Source: Metabacillus lacus (GTDB lineage Bacteria > Bacillota > Bacilli > Bacillales > Bacillaceae). From it: 64,000 bases of DNA. The stretch spans positions 1 to 64,000 of the forward strand of contig NZ_WKKI01000007.1 in assembly GCF_009674805.1 (NCBI RefSeq). Reading direction: 5' to 3'. Shown here piece by piece: positions 26,746 through 38,587 of this stretch (position 1 is its first letter; the number at the start of each line of letters is the position of its first letter). Both the position numbers and the translations under genes were made by a program. Below the pieces are notes generated by a model. The model was not told the DNA's origin, made no database searches, and worked only from the letters and a program-made list of their open reading frames with translations.

Positions 26746-27609
26746 TTGTTAAAGGATCTGTTTACAAAAAAGAAAAAGTACGCTTCAGTACCTTCTGAAC
26801 AAGCTAAACAGGATGTGCCTGAAGGAATCATGACCAAATGCTCCAATTGCAAGAAGATCATGTTAACAAAAGAGTTGAAGAAAAACATGCAGGTTTGCAT
26901 CAGCTGCAGCTACCATTTGCAAATGACAGCGAGGGACCGACTGCTTTGCCTGCTGGATGAATCCTCCTTTGAGGAATACGATGAAGGAATGGTCTCCGAA
27001 AACCCGCTGAATTTTCCAGGCTACAGCGAAAAGCTGGAAAAGGACCGTCAGAAATCCGGATTAAATGAAGCCATTGTGACAGGTAAAGGCAAAATAGACG
27101 GGCATCCTGCCGTATTTGCAGTCATGGACTCCGGATTTCGAATGGGCAGCATGGGTTCTGTGGTAGGAGAAAAAATCACCAGGGCAATTGAACGAGCAAT
27201 TGAAGAGGGAATTCCTTTTATTATTTTCACTGCGTCTGGCGGTGCCAGAATGCAGGAGGGAGTTCTCAGCCTGATGCAAATGGCTAAAACAAGTTCGGCA
27301 TTAAAAATGTTCAGTGATAACAAAGGGCTGATTATCTCTATCATGACCCATCCCACTACAGGCGGAGTATCGGCGAGCTTTGCTTCCTTGGGAGACTATA
27401 ATTTTGCGGAACCAGGAGCGCTAATCGGCTTTGCAGGAAGAAGAATTATTGAACAAACCATTAGGGAGGATCTGCCGGAAGATTTCCAGACTGCTGAATT
27501 TTTGCTGAAACATGGGCAATTGGATGCTGTTATTCACCGTCATCAGCTGAAAGAAAGCCTGGCAAACATCCTGGGCATCCATCAAAACGGAGGCGGATCG
27601 CAATGGTAG
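26746..27609 (+). CDS. accD: Acetyl-CoA carboxylase carboxyltransferase beta subunit
   Basis: 287 residues. A four-cysteine zinc ribbon (Cys32, Cys35, Cys51, Cys54) precedes the crotonase-fold domain with [13 protein letters not shown] and [12 protein letters not shown]. With AccA it transfers CO2 from biotin to acetyl-CoA, making malonyl-CoA. The start is TTG after AGGAGGG; this gives the usual [13 protein letters not shown] start, and earlier starts are not supported. It overlaps accA by 7 bases. Confidence 0.96.
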   Translation: MLKDLFTKKKKYASVPSEQAKQDVPEGIMTKCSNCKKIMLTKELKKNMQVCISCSYHLQMTARDRLLCLLDESSFEEYDEGMVSENPLNFPGYSEKLEKDRQKSGLNEAIVTGKGKIDGHPAVFAVMDSGFRMGSMGSVVGEKITRAIERAIEEGIPFIIFTASGGARMQEGVLSLMQMAKTSSALKMFSDNKGLIISIMTHPTTGGVSASFASLGDYNFAEPGALIGFAGRRIIEQTIREDLPEDFQTAEFLLKHGQLDAVIHRHQLKESLANILGIHQNGGGSQW

Positions 27610-28577
27610 AACTTGAATTTGAAAAACCTGTAACAGAACTGAGAAAAAAAATAAAAGAGCTGAAGGACTTTACTGCTCATACCGATGTGGATCTTTCAGC
27701 AGAAATTATCAGGCTTGAGTCCAGGCTTGAAAAGCTGGAAAATGATATCTATTCAAATCTCAAACCTTGGGACAGAGTACAAATTGCAAGACACCCTAGC
27801 AGGCCAACCACTTTGGATTACATAGATGCACTGTTTACAGATTTTTTTGAATGCCATGGTGACAGGCTTTATGGAGATGACGCTGCAATTGTTGGCGGAA
27901 TCGCAAAGTTTCATGGAAAGCCTGTCACAGTTATCGGCCACCAAAGAGGAAAAGACACGAAAGAAAACATCAAAAGGAATTTCGGCATGCCCCATCCTGA
28001 AGGATACAGGAAAGCACTGCGCCTGATGAAGCAGGCTGAAAAGTTTAACAGGCCTGTTATCTGTTTTATAGATACAAAGGGAGCCTATCCCGGCAAAGCA
28101 GCAGAAGAGAGAGGCCAGAGTGAGGCAATCGCCAGAAACCTTTTTGAAATGGCCGGGCTGAAAGTGCCTGTTGTTTGTATCGTAATAGGAGAAGGAGGAA
28201 GCGGAGGTGCACTTGCACTTGGAATCGGCAACCATCTTCACATGCTTGAAAACTCGACATATTCCGTCATTTCTCCTGAGGGTGCAGCAGCCCTGTTATG
28301 GAAAGATTCCACACAGGCTAAAAGAGCCGCAGAAACAATGAAAATTACTGCGCCTGATTTAAAAAGCCTAGGTATTATAGATGAAATCATTCCTGAAACC
28401 AGAGGCGGAGCGCATAAGAATGTAGAAGAACAGGCAGAGCAGATTCGGGCGCTTCTCCTTAAGTCATTATCTCAGCTGAGCAGGATGAATGAAGCTGAAC
28501 TCATTTCCCACCGTTATGAGAAATATAAAAGAATTGGCCAGGTCTCGTTTGCAGAAGAGTTTCTTGGGGTAAAATAA
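27603..28577 (+). CDS. accA: Acetyl-CoA carboxylase carboxyltransferase alpha subunit
   Basis: 324 residues; an N-terminal coiled-coil-like region ([12 protein letters not shown]...) then the carboxyltransferase domain with [16 protein letters not shown] and [14 protein letters not shown]. It pairs with AccD. The ATG overlaps the accD end and its ribosome binding site GGAGG is inside accD, so the two are translationally coupled. A hairpin terminator follows. Confidence 0.97.
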   Translation: MVELEFEKPVTELRKKIKELKDFTAHTDVDLSAEIIRLESRLEKLENDIYSNLKPWDRVQIARHPSRPTTLDYIDALFTDFFECHGDRLYGDDAAIVGGIAKFHGKPVTVIGHQRGKDTKENIKRNFGMPHPEGYRKALRLMKQAEKFNRPVICFIDTKGAYPGKAAEERGQSEAIARNLFEMAGLKVPVVCIVIGEGGSGGALALGIGNHLHMLENSTYSVISPEGAAALLWKDSTQAKRAAETMKITAPDLKSLGIIDEIIPETRGGAHKNVEEQAEQIRALLLKSLSQLSRMNEAELISHRYEKYKRIGQVSFAEEFLGVK

Positions 28578-28580
28578 AAT

Positions 28581-28612
28581 AACGTGTAGCCTTTTGGCAG
28601 GCACGTTTTTTC
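28581..28612 (+). terminator. Terminator after accA
   Basis: AACGTG/CACGTT stem with inner GCC/GGC, followed by TTTTTTC. Confidence 0.78.
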
Positions 28613-28786
28613 TTTGTAAGTCGGTAAATGGTCTGCTGCTGCACAAAAAGTCCTGTTTTTAAAAGTTTAGGCCAATGCTGCTACAGCAACGCAGATGACC
28701 AAAATGAAGGATTTTTCTGAATTTTCATATCTTCGTAATTAGCTAAGAAATTTTGATAAAATCTCTTCTGAGTCTTAAAAATACTG

Positions 28787-29869
<1,083 letters not shown>

Positions 29870-29918
29870 TATAAAGTTTGGAATCGTTTCCATGAACATA
29901 TTAGGAGGAAATATAACG

Positions 29919-31679
29919 ATGCGAAAAACAAAAATAGTTTGTACGATTGGACCTGCAAGTGAAAGTGTAGAAATGCTGAATTCATTAATGGGAGCAGGCA
30001 TGAATGTAGCCCGTTTGAATTTCTCTCACGGTGATTTTGAAGAGCACGGCGCACGTATTAAAAATATCCGGGAAGCAGCACAGCAGCAGGATAAAACTGT
30101 TGCGATTCTTCTGGATACAAAAGGTCCTGAAATCAGAACCAACACAATGGAAAATGGTGCTATTGAACTGGAGAGCGGCAAAGAAATTCTTGTTTCTATG
30201 AAAGAAGTACTTGGAACAACTGAAAAGTTCTCAATTACTTATGAAGGATTAATTGATGACGTTCAAAAAGGTTCTCTTATCCTTCTTGACGATGGGCTGA
30301 TTGGGCTTGAAGTATTGGAGCTGAACAAGGCTGCAGGTGAGATTAAAACCAAAATCCTTAACTCCGGCACTTTGAAAAACAAGAAAGGCGTAAATGTGCC
30401 TGGTGTGAGCGTAAAGCTTCCTGGTATTACAGAAAAAGACGCCAACGATATTGTTTTCGGTATTGAACAGGGAGTTGACTTTATCGCTGCTTCCTTTGTC
30501 CGCCGTGCCACAGATGTGCTTGAGATTCGTGAGCTTCTGGAAGAACACAATGCAGGACATATTCATATCATCCCGAAAATCGAGAATCAAGAGGGTGTTG
30601 ACAACATCGACGAAATTCTTGAGGTGTCCGATGGATTGATGGTTGCCCGTGGTGATTTGGGTGTTGAAATTCCTGCTGAAGAAGTTCCGCTCGTTCAAAA
30701 GATGCTGATTAAAAAATGTAATGCGCTGGGCAAACCGGTTATCACTGCTACACAAATGCTCGACAGCATGCAGCGTAACCCGCGTCCAACGAGAGCAGAA
30801 GCCAGTGACGTTGCAAATGCAATCTTTGATGGCACGGATGCAATCATGCTTTCAGGTGAAACAGCTGCAGGTACTTACCCGGTGGAAGCAGTCCAAACAA
30901 TGCACAATATTGCTTCCCGCGCTGAAACTGCTCTTGATTTCAAGCAAATCCTTGCTAAACAGAGCGCACAATCCTCAATGACGATTACTGACGCGATTGG
31001 ACAATCTGTTGCTCATACTGCTTTAAACCTGAATGTTCCTGCAATTGTAACTCCAACGGAGAGCGGACATACTGCAAGAATGATCAGCAAGTACCGCCCT
31101 AAAGCTCCAATTGTAGCTGTTACTTCGGATGAGTCAGTATCTAGAAAGCTTGCTCTTGTCTGGGGTGTGTATCCGAATAACGGTGAAAAAGCTAATTCAA
31201 CGGACGAAATGCTTGAAAATGCAGTTCAGACAGCAATTACAAGCGGCCTTGTAAAGCATGGTGACCTGATCGTCATTACTGCTGGTGTTCCGATCGGTGA
31301 ATCAGGTACAACTAACTTGATGAAAGTATATGTTGTGGGAGATGTAATTGCCAGAGGACAAGGAATTGGACGCAGATCTGCTTTTGGCAAAGCTGTTATC
31401 GCCAACTCTGCTCAAGAAGCTGATCAGAAAATGACTGAGGGAGCTGTTCTTGTTACACGCGGAACAGACCGTGACATGATGGGCGCACTTGAAAAAGCTT
31501 CTGCTCTCATCACTGAGGAAGGCGGCCTGACAAGCCATGCAGCAGTAGTAGGACTCAGCCTTGGCATACCTGTAATTGTAGGTATTGAAAATGCTACATC
31601 TATCTTTAAAGATGGTCAGGATATCACGGTTGATGCAACAAGAGGCGCTGTATACAAAGGACATGCAAGCGTACTTTAA
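29919..31679 (+). CDS. pyk: Pyruvate kinase
   Basis: 586 residues: the pyruvate kinase barrel ([11 protein letters not shown] start, [34 protein letters not shown]) plus the extra C-terminal domain of Bacillus enzymes, seen in [17 protein letters not shown] near residue 540. That domain resembles the PEP-utilising phosphohistidine domain. The start is ATG after AGGAGG. Co-transcribed with pfkA; a strong terminator ends the operon. Confidence 0.97.
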   Translation: MRKTKIVCTIGPASESVEMLNSLMGAGMNVARLNFSHGDFEEHGARIKNIREAAQQQDKTVAILLDTKGPEIRTNTMENGAIELESGKEILVSMKEVLGTTEKFSITYEGLIDDVQKGSLILLDDGLIGLEVLELNKAAGEIKTKILNSGTLKNKKGVNVPGVSVKLPGITEKDANDIVFGIEQGVDFIAASFVRRATDVLEIRELLEEHNAGHIHIIPKIENQEGVDNIDEILEVSDGLMVARGDLGVEIPAEEVPLVQKMLIKKCNALGKPVITATQMLDSMQRNPRPTRAEASDVANAIFDGTDAIMLSGETAAGTYPVEAVQTMHNIASRAETALDFKQILAKQSAQSSMTITDAIGQSVAHTALNLNVPAIVTPTESGHTARMISKYRPKAPIVAVTSDESVSRKLALVWGVYPNNGEKANSTDEMLENAVQTAITSGLVKHGDLIVITAGVPIGESGTTNLMKVYVVGDVIARGQGIGRRSAFGKAVIANSAQEADQKMTEGAVLVTRGTDRDMMGALEKASALITEEGGLTSHAAVVGLSLGIPVIVGIENATSIFKDGQDITVDATRGAVYKGHASVL

Positions 31680-31691
31680 TTGAGAAACAAT

Positions 31692-31725
31692 GAAAGAGAA
31701 GGGGTTTTCCTTCTCTTTTTTTTAT
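31692..31725 (+). terminator. Terminator of pfkA-pyk
   Basis: AAAGAGAAGG/CCTTCTCTTT stem followed by a T-run. Confidence 0.9.
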
Positions 31726-31768
31726 CTTTAACATATACTAAGGACAAGATGATGAGGGAGGGAAGCTA

Positions 31769-32155
31769 ATGAAGTTCCTCGTATTATTGCTGATTATCAT
31801 ACCTGCACTTGAAATTGCAGTTCTCATATTTTCAGGCAACACGATCGGGCTTATTCCAACTGTTCTGCTTATCATAACAACAGGGCTTCTTGGAGCATGG
31901 CTTGCAAAACAGCAAGGGCTGGAAACACTCAGAAGGGCACAGGAGCAAATGAGATACGGCCAGGTTCCCGGAGGAGCAATTATTGACGGGCTTTGCATCC
32001 TGGTAGGGGGAGTCCTGCTCTTAACACCGGGATTTATCACGGATGGTATCGGTTTTTCTCTTCTGATACCAGCAACTCGGAATCTGATCAAGCCGTTTAT
32101 CCAGAAAATCATCCGCAGATTAACAGACAGCAGAAGAATAACTATTATCAGGTAA
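31769..32155 (+). CDS. fxsA: FxsA-family membrane protein
   Basis: 128 residues, with membrane segments near 2-22, 27-45 and 72-90 and the family signature GGAIIDGLCILVGGVLLLTPG. FxsA overproduction in E. coli relieves phage T7 exclusion by F plasmids; its normal role is unknown. GAGGGAGGG precedes the ATG. It converges with ytvI. Confidence 0.93.
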   Translation: MKFLVLLLIIIPALEIAVLIFSGNTIGLIPTVLLIITTGLLGAWLAKQQGLETLRRAQEQMRYGQVPGGAIIDGLCILVGGVLLLTPGFITDGIGFSLLIPATRNLIKPFIQKIIRRLTDSRRITIIR

Positions 32156-32160
32156 ACAGC

Positions 32161-32204
32161 AGAAGTAAGGCCTCTCCATTGTATGTGGGAGGCCTTACTT
32201 CTTT
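32161..32204. terminator. Bidirectional terminator between fxsA and ytvI
   Basis: AGAAGTAAGGCCTC paired with GAGGCCTTACTTCT, a 14-bp perfect stem between converging genes. Confidence 0.8.
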
Positions 32205-32219
32205 CAACTATTAGTAAAA

Positions 32220-33338
32220 TCAAACCTCTTTTTTCCCCATTATAAACCCCCATATATCATAGAACACGCCCGCTTTATACAACGTGTTGATGATGACAAC
32301 GACTACGGGACCAATCAAAAGCCCAAGAAAGCCTATCAATTTGAATCCCACAAATAGAGCAATAAGCGTAGCGAGAGGATCCAGACCTATATTGGAGGAC
32401 AGAATTTTTGGTTCCATCAGCTGCCTCTGTATCAGAACAATCATATAAAGAATGCCGAGCCCGATTGCAAGGGGAAGACTGCCGCTGAGTGCCAGGTAAA
32501 CGATCCAGGGTACAAAAACAAGTCCAGTACCGAGATAAGGAAGAAGATCTACCAGGCCAATTAAAAGGGCGATGGTAATCGCATATTCAACCCTCAGGAT
32601 CAGCAGTCCGGCCAAAACAATAACTGTTGTAATGGAAATAAGAGTGGCCTGTGCTTTTACAAAACCAAACAGGGCCTTTTTAAGTTCTTCAAACACCGTT
32701 TTCCCGCTTTTCTTTGCTTTGCCCGGCAAAAATCTGCCAAAAAGTCTTTGTAATTTGTACCAGTCCTTGCTGATGAAAAATGTGGCAAGGAGACTGAAGA
32801 TTATAACGGTGGCAGCGTTGGGAAGCCAGGCGATAATGAGCGGGATATTTTCAAGAAAAGACCTGATAAATGCGCCTACATTTGAAGCAACCTGCTCCCC
32901 GACATTCTGGATATTTGCCAGTATGGTTTCTTGCTGATCTGTACCCAAATCATCAAACATGCTGTTAATGCGTTCATAAAAAGGGATGATCTGTCTGGCA
33001 AAAATCGTTTCAAAGTAAATAACCAAAGTTTCAAAATGCTGTGGAACAACTCCTGCCAGGTATGTAGTTCCTGATACAATTTCTGCAACCAGCAGGGTAA
33101 GGAGAGCACCAATTATTGCTACAAGCAGAATCAGGACGATGAAAACGGCAGCTCCGCGGGGCATCTTTGTTCTGTCCTCAATGAAAGCAATCAGCGGATT
33201 AATCATAAATGCAATAATAATGCCGAATACGAATGGATATGTCAGGGCAAAAAGGTGATAGCAGGCATACAATCCTGCGATAATGAATACGGCAACTATA
33301 AAACCTCTCATGGCCCTCTGCAAATACAGCACGTTCAA
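32220..33338 (-). CDS. ytvI: AI-2E-type transporter family protein YtvI
   Basis: 372 residues with about eight membrane segments and the family's large central region; annotated in relatives as a sporulation integral membrane protein YtvI. The C-terminal half has PYLGTGLVFVPWIVYLAL and LIGPVVVVIINTLYKAG, typical of the family. The start is TTG with GAGGAGAGGA upstream. Substrate unknown. Confidence 0.9.
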   Translation of the reverse strand: MNVLYLQRAMRGFIVAVFIIAGLYACYHLFALTYPFVFGIIIAFMINPLIAFIEDRTKMPRGAAVFIVLILLVAIIGALLTLLVAEIVSGTTYLAGVVPQHFETLVIYFETIFARQIIPFYERINSMFDDLGTDQQETILANIQNVGEQVASNVGAFIRSFLENIPLIIAWLPNAATVIIFSLLATFFISKDWYKLQRLFGRFLPGKAKKSGKTVFEELKKALFGFVKAQATLISITTVIVLAGLLILRVEYAITIALLIGLVDLLPYLGTGLVFVPWIVYLALSGSLPLAIGLGILYMIVLIQRQLMEPKILSSNIGLDPLATLIALFVGFKLIGFLGLLIGPVVVVIINTLYKAGVFYDIWGFIMGKKEV

Positions 33339-33442
33339 GCAAGATCCTCTCCTCTAGGTTCATACATCTATTATAATAATAATGGCAACCTTATGAACAG
33401 AACAACATGAATGTAAAGAAATTGAAAAGTGGTGCAAAGTAC

Positions 33443-33901
33443 ATGAATTCAGCGTTTCTTTTTCTGGGCATCCTTCTGGCGGTCGCCCTGCTTGCAAAGA
33501 ATCAATCACTGATTATTGCAGTGGCTTTTTTGCTGGCTGCCAAGCTTGCGGGGCTGGATCAGAAGATTTTTCCCATCCTGCAGTCTAAGGGCATCAATTG
33601 GGGGGTTACCATTATTACAATAGCGGTTCTGGTACCAATCGCGACCGGTGAAATTGGGTTAAAGCAGCTGGGTGAAGCCGTAAAATCTGCTTATGCATGG
33701 ATAGCGCTGGGAGCGGGAATTGCGGTAGCTCTCATTGCCAAAAGCGGCCTCACGCTTTTGACCGAAGATCCGCATATTACGACAGCTTTAGTTCTTGGCA
33801 CAATTATTGCTGTTTCCTTATTTAACGGAGTGGCAGTTGGCCCGCTGATTGGAGCCGGCATTGCATATCTTTGTATGCAGGTAGTAAAATTTTTTGGGTA
33901 G
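33443..33901 (+). CDS. ytwI: DUF441 (UPF0756) membrane protein YtwI
   Basis: 152 residues with four to five membrane segments. It matches the YtwI/UPF0756 family in length and in its position before citZ. The ATG at 33443 is chosen over one twelve codons earlier because it gives the usual family length; the site before it (GTGGTG) is weak. Function unknown. Confidence 0.85.
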   Translation: MNSAFLFLGILLAVALLAKNQSLIIAVAFLLAAKLAGLDQKIFPILQSKGINWGVTIITIAVLVPIATGEIGLKQLGEAVKSAYAWIALGAGIAVALIAKSGLTLLTEDPHITTALVLGTIIAVSLFNGVAVGPLIGAGIAYLCMQVVKFFG

Positions 33902-34271
33902 TATAGCTTTTTTATGGCAAGGCATGCCGACAAAGGGATGCTTTGCCAGTAAATTCGCTAAAAAAACATTTTTCTGACAAATTTTTTTGTTTGTTAAGCG
34001 GTTTCCGTTCACAAAAGTCTGATAATTGTTTATAATAAAAATAAGTTTTTTATTTACTGCTTTTTTAAATGATCCGCTTCACCATGACAATTGTTAAGCG
34101 GCCGTTTGAAATGAGTGGAAATGTAAGCATTTTCTTTTTTTCGACATCAGCCTTTTTATATGCTTACAGAGTGAGCATACGCTCAATTTGGTTGAAAGTT
34201 TAAGTATTTTATACTTATAGCTTTTCATATTAAGAGGAATGGGGAAATATTAAAGCAAAGGAGAGATAGTT
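33902..34271 (+). promoter_or_regulatory. citZ upstream region
   Basis: Holds a hairpin after ytwI (33916-33947, no T-run), two direct copies of TTGTTAAGCGG (33991-34001 and 34091-34101), a cre-like TGTAAGCATTTTCT (34122-34135, two mismatches) and a small palindrome TGAGC-atac-GCTCA (34172-34185). A promoter probably lies near TTGAAA (34192) and TATAGC (34216-34221). CcpA and CcpC control citZ in B. subtilis; I see no exact CcpC box. Confidence 0.4.
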
Positions 34272-35387
34272 ATGACAACAACACGCGGTCTTGAAGGGGT
34301 AGTTGCAACTACTTCGTCAGTAAGCTCCATTATTGATGATACTCTTACATATGCCGGATTCAATATTGATGATCTGGCTGAGCATGCAAGTTTTGAGGAA
34401 GTTGTTTATTTGCTGTGGCATCTTAAACTTCCAAATGAAACTCAGCTGGCTGAAATTAAACAGCAGCTTTCTGAAAATGCTTCTGTTCCAAAGGAAATCT
34501 TAGAACACTTTAAGACCTATCCAATTCAGGAAGTTCATCCAATGGCAGCTCTTCGCTCAGCCGTTTCCTTGCTGGGCCTTTACGATTCTGAAGCGGATGT
34601 AATGGAGCCTCAGGCTAACTACAGAAAAGCAATCCGCCTTCAGGCGAAAATGCCTACCCTTGTTACAGCGTTTGCCAGAATCAGAAAAGGGCTGGATCCG
34701 GTAGAGCCAAGAAAAGACCTCAGCCTTGCTGCTAACTTTTTATATATGCTGACCGGCGAGGAGCCAAGCCCTGTAGCTGAGGAAGCATTTAACAAAGCCC
34801 TTGTGCTGCATGCTGACCATGAACTGAATGCTTCTACATTTACTGCCAGAGTATGCGTAGCTACGCTTTCTGACGTTTACTCGGGAGTCACTGCTGCAAT
34901 TGGAGCGCTCAAAGGGCCTCTTCACGGCGGTGCTAATGAGGCGGTAATGAAAATGCTGACAGAAGTAGGAGAGGTTGGCAGAGCTGAAGAGTACATTAGA
35001 GAAAAGCTTGCCAATAAAGAAAAAATCATGGGATTTGGACACAGGGTGTATCGAAATGGAGATCCTCGTGCCAAGCATCTGCGAGAAATGTCAGAAAAGC
35101 TGACCAATCTGACTGGAGAGCCGAAATGGTATGAAATGTCTGTGAAAATTGAGGAAGTTGTGACTTCTTCCAAGCCGCTCCCTCCGAATGTGGATTTTTA
35201 TTCCGCATCAGTTTACCACAGCCTTGGAATTGATCATGACCTGTTCACGCCGATCTTTGCTGTCAGCAGGGTGTCAGGCTGGCTTGCACATATTCTTGAG
35301 CAGTATGATAATAACCGTCTGATCCGCCCTCGTGCAGATTACATCGGACCCGACATGCAGACATTTGTAGCGTTGGAAAAAAGATAA
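34272..35387 (+). CDS. citZ: Citrate synthase II
   Basis: 371 residues; condenses acetyl-CoA and oxaloacetate to citrate. Active-site regions are visible: GPLHGGANEAVMKML, MGFGHRVYRNGDPRA with the catalytic His, and NVDFYSASVYHSLGI with the catalytic Asp. Compact Gram-positive length. AAAGGAGA precedes the ATG. First of the citZ-icd-mdh TCA cluster. Confidence 0.97.
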   Translation: MTTTRGLEGVVATTSSVSSIIDDTLTYAGFNIDDLAEHASFEEVVYLLWHLKLPNETQLAEIKQQLSENASVPKEILEHFKTYPIQEVHPMAALRSAVSLLGLYDSEADVMEPQANYRKAIRLQAKMPTLVTAFARIRKGLDPVEPRKDLSLAANFLYMLTGEEPSPVAEEAFNKALVLHADHELNASTFTARVCVATLSDVYSGVTAAIGALKGPLHGGANEAVMKMLTEVGEVGRAEEYIREKLANKEKIMGFGHRVYRNGDPRAKHLREMSEKLTNLTGEPKWYEMSVKIEEVVTSSKPLPPNVDFYSASVYHSLGIDHDLFTPIFAVSRVSGWLAHILEQYDNNRLIRPRADYIGPDMQTFVALEKR

Positions 35388-35507
35388 TCAGAGAGTAATG
35401 AAGGACAAAATGTAGTGGAAAAGCAAAAGAAAAGTTCTTTATGAGAGATAAGCGGACGCAGAGAATGTCTGCTGTTCTCTCAATACATAATCAGGAGGTT
35501 TTTAATC

Positions 35508-36779
35508 ATGTCAACCGGCGAAAAAATTACTGTTGAAAACGGCGTATTAAATGTACCAAATAACCCTGTAATTCCTTATATTGAGGGAGATGGAACTGGA
35601 CCTGATATTTGGGCTTCAGCATCAAAAGTACTGGAAGCAGCTGTAGATAAAGCTTATAACGGAGAGAAAAAGATTGTTTGGAAAGAAGTGCTTGCAGGCG
35701 AAAAAGCATACAAGCAGACAGGAGAGTGGCTTCCGGAGGAAACACTTGACTTGATCCGCGAATATTTTATTGCGATTAAAGGGCCTCTTACAACTCCTGT
35801 TGGAGGAGGAATCCGTTCTTTAAACGTAGCACTGCGCCAGGAACTTGATTTATTTGTTTGTCTGCGTCCTGTCCGCTATTTCCAAGGTGTTCCCTCTCCA
35901 GTGAAGCGTCCTGAGGATACGGATATGGTTATTTTCCGCGAAAATACCGAGGATATTTATGCAGGGATTGAATATGCAAAAGGATCTGAAGAAGTAGAAA
36001 AATTAATCGGCTTCCTGAAAAATGAATTGGGCGTAAACAAAATCCGTTTCCCGGAAACTTCAGGAATCGGCATCAAGCCTGTTTCAGAAGAAGGTACAGG
36101 ACGTCTTGTCCGTGCAGCGATTAATTATGCAATCAAAGAGGGCCGCAAATCAGTTACGCTTGTTCATAAAGGAAATATTATGAAGTACACTGAAGGAGCT
36201 TTCAAAAATTGGGGCTACGAGCTTGCAGAGAAAGAATTCGGCGATTCTGTTTTCACATGGGCTGAATATGATAGAATCGTAGAAGACGAAGGCAAAGATG
36301 CGGCCAATAAAGCTCAGTCAGACGCTGAAGCAGCAGGGAAAATCATCGTGAAAGATTCAATTGCAGATATCTTCCTGCAGCAGATCCTGACTCGTCCTAA
36401 AGAGTTTGATGTGGTTGCAACAATGAACCTTAACGGGGATTATATTTCTGATGCTCTTGCTGCTCAGGTAGGCGGAATTGGTATTGCACCTGGAGCTAAC
36501 ATCAACTATGAAACAGGACATGCTATTTTTGAAGCAACTCACGGAACTGCACCTAAATATGCAGGGCTGGATAAGGTAAATCCTTCATCCGTTATTCTTT
36601 CCGGAGTTCTTATGCTTGAGCATTTAGGCTGGAGCGAAGCAGCTAATCTCATTCTTTCTTCTATGGAAAAAACAATAGAATCAAAGGTAGTCACATATGA
36701 TTTTGCTCGTTTGATGGACGGCGCTTCTGAAGTGAAATGTTCTGAATTCGGAGATGAACTAATCAAAAATATGGGTTAA
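35508..36779 (+). CDS. icd: NADP-dependent isocitrate dehydrogenase
   Basis: 423 residues, decarboxylates isocitrate to 2-oxoglutarate. Motifs: [20 protein letters not shown] (substrate and phosphorylation-loop region), [12 protein letters not shown], and [20 protein letters not shown] with the metal-binding aspartates. NADP preference is inferred from family. GGAGG precedes the ATG. 120 bases after citZ. Confidence 0.97.
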   Translation: MSTGEKITVENGVLNVPNNPVIPYIEGDGTGPDIWASASKVLEAAVDKAYNGEKKIVWKEVLAGEKAYKQTGEWLPEETLDLIREYFIAIKGPLTTPVGGGIRSLNVALRQELDLFVCLRPVRYFQGVPSPVKRPEDTDMVIFRENTEDIYAGIEYAKGSEEVEKLIGFLKNELGVNKIRFPETSGIGIKPVSEEGTGRLVRAAINYAIKEGRKSVTLVHKGNIMKYTEGAFKNWGYELAEKEFGDSVFTWAEYDRIVEDEGKDAANKAQSDAEAAGKIIVKDSIADIFLQQILTRPKEFDVVATMNLNGDYISDALAAQVGGIGIAPGANINYETGHAIFEATHGTAPKYAGLDKVNPSSVILSGVLMLEHLGWSEAANLILSSMEKTIESKVVTYDFARLMDGASEVKCSEFGDELIKNMG

Positions 36780-36784
36780 TTACC

Positions 36785-36811
36785 TGCAGGCTGTCCGCCG
36801 GGCGGCCTGCA
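36785..36811 (+). other. Strong hairpin between icd and mdh
   Basis: TGCAGGC/GCCTGCA with inner CCGCC/GGCGG, very GC-rich and followed by ATTTATTA rather than a full T-run. It may attenuate or stabilise the mRNA between the two genes. Confidence 0.6.
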
Positions 36812-36842
36812 TTTATTACATAGGATAAGGGGATGTTTTAGC

Positions 36843-37787
36843 ATGACATTAAGACGAAAAAAAGTATCTGTGATCGGTGCAGGCTTTACTGGAGCAACAA
36901 CTGCTTTTCTTCTTGCTCAAAAGGAGCTGGCAGACGTAGTAATCGTTGATATTCCTCAAATGGAAAACCCTACAAAAGGCAAGGCGCTTGATATGCTTGA
37001 AGCGGGTCCTGTTCAGGGCTTTGACGCAAATGTGACAGGAACTTCCAACTACGAAGATACTGCAGGTTCTGACATTGTTATCATTACTGCTGGAATTGCA
37101 AGAAAGCCTGGAATGAGCCGTGATGATCTGGTTGCGACGAATGAAAAGATTATGAGATCTGTCACTAAAGAGGTTGTTGCACATTCTCCGGAAACGGTTA
37201 TCATCGTCCTGACAAATCCGGTAGACGCTATGACTTATGCAGTTTACAAAGAGTCAGGCTTTCCAAAAGAACGTGTTATCGGCCAATCCGGCGTATTGGA
37301 CTCAGCCCGCTTCCGTACGTTTGTAGCTCAAGAGCTAAAGCTGTCAGTAAAAGACATCACAGGGTTTGTTCTTGGGGGCCATGGGGATGATATGGTTCCG
37401 CTTGTCAGGTACTCATATGCTGGAGGAATTCCACTGGAAACATTAATTCCAAAAGACCGCCTTGAGGCCATTGTTGAACGTACGCGCAAAGGCGGAGGGG
37501 AAATTGTGAATCTGTTAGGAAACGGCAGTGCGTACTATGCACCTGCAGCTTCAATTGTGGAAATGGCAGAAGCAATCTTAAAAGATCAAAGGCGTGTGCT
37601 TCCTGCAATTGCCTACCTCGAAGGTGAGTATGGCTATGAAGGAATTTACCTTGGTGTTCCAACAATATTGGGCGGAAACGGACTTGAGCAAATCATTGAG
37701 CTCAATTTAACTGAGGATGAGAAATCTGCACTCAATCAGTCTGCAGAATCAGTAAGAAATGTGATGAAGGTGCTTTCTGCTAACTAA
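36843..37787 (+). CDS. mdh: Malate dehydrogenase
   Basis: 314 residues, LDH-like NAD-dependent malate dehydrogenase. [18 protein letters not shown] is the Rossmann loop; the substrate arginines occur in [11 protein letters not shown] and the catalytic His in [12 protein letters not shown]. Last of citZ-icd-mdh; a terminator follows immediately. Confidence 0.97.
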   Translation: MTLRRKKVSVIGAGFTGATTAFLLAQKELADVVIVDIPQMENPTKGKALDMLEAGPVQGFDANVTGTSNYEDTAGSDIVIITAGIARKPGMSRDDLVATNEKIMRSVTKEVVAHSPETVIIVLTNPVDAMTYAVYKESGFPKERVIGQSGVLDSARFRTFVAQELKLSVKDITGFVLGGHGDDMVPLVRYSYAGGIPLETLIPKDRLEAIVERTRKGGGEIVNLLGNGSAYYAPAASIVEMAEAILKDQRRVLPAIAYLEGEYGYEGIYLGVPTILGGNGLEQIIELNLTEDEKSALNQSAESVRNVMKVLSAN

Positions 37788-37819
37788 AAAAGAAGGGTTT
37801 CCCCCTTCTTTTCTTTTAA
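37786..37819 (+). terminator. Terminator after mdh
   Basis: AAAAGAAGGG/CCCTTCTTTT stem then CTTTT. Confidence 0.85.
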
Positions 37820-37941
37820 TATTATCCAAATAATACTGCTTAAGATTAGTTATACTCTTTAAGTTTATCTGATATAAAGAAACGTGTTCCTAAAGCTGCT
37901 GATTATTGAAAACGGTTACAATAGCAAAAGGGGTGGATGTC

Positions 37942-38418
37942 ATGCTGCTTGGAAAGAAACGTAAACTTGGAAGGCAGATCAGAGAAATAAAAATCGGGGA
38001 AACATTAAGCTTAACAGAAAAGATTGAGGATAAAGATTTGCTGCTGTACCTGGGCCTGACAAATGATGCAAATCCTCTTTATATTCAGCATGATTATGCT
38101 TCTTTAACACCGTGCAAAAAGCCTATTGTACCAAGTGTGATGCTGACCGGCGTTATATCTTCTGCAGTTTCAAAGTATCTTCCCGGTCCCGGAAGCCATA
38201 TCGTCAAGCAGGAGCTTACATTTTTAACACCGGTTTACCATTACAGTGTTATTCAATATTTTTTGAAAGTGACTGAAGTGTATCTTGATAAAAATAGAAT
38301 AGAAATAGAAGTACACGGTAAAAATGAAGATGAAAAGCTAGTGCTGGAAGGCAGGCTTGAAGTGTGTCCTCCGCCGACTCTTGCAAAACTCGATGGTCAC
38401 GCACTAGACAATTTTTAA
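37942..38418 (+). CDS. MaoC-like hot-dog fold protein
   Basis: 158 residues resembling MaoC/(R)-enoyl-CoA hydratases: GLTNDANPLYIQHDYA carries the D-x4-H hydratase motif in the form NDANPLYIQH. Substrate unknown, probably an acyl-CoA. The ATG at 37942 follows GGGGTGG; a start twelve codons upstream is not supported. I do not recall this gene at this position in B. subtilis. Confidence 0.75.
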   Translation: MLLGKKRKLGRQIREIKIGETLSLTEKIEDKDLLLYLGLTNDANPLYIQHDYASLTPCKKPIVPSVMLTGVISSAVSKYLPGPGSHIVKQELTFLTPVYHYSVIQYFLKVTEVYLDKNRIEIEVHGKNEDEKLVLEGRLEVCPPPTLAKLDGHALDNF

Positions 38419-38445
38419 TAAAGTATCTTTTTTGGCTATATCAAT

Positions 38446-38496
38446 AAAAAAAGGTCTCCAATACTCCATACATATGGCGATTGGAGACCTTTTTTC
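38446..38496 (+). terminator. Terminator before phoP
   Basis: AAAAAAGGTCTCCAAT paired with ATTGGAGACCTTTTTT, a perfect 16-bp stem with a T tail. Confidence 0.93.
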
Positions 38497-38587
38497 CATG
38501 ATGAGTTTTTTCTTCGGCCATTATCGACTATAATAGAAGAAAAGATAGCAGGCAATGGATGGGGAAAAAATATAGTTGGAGGCTTTT

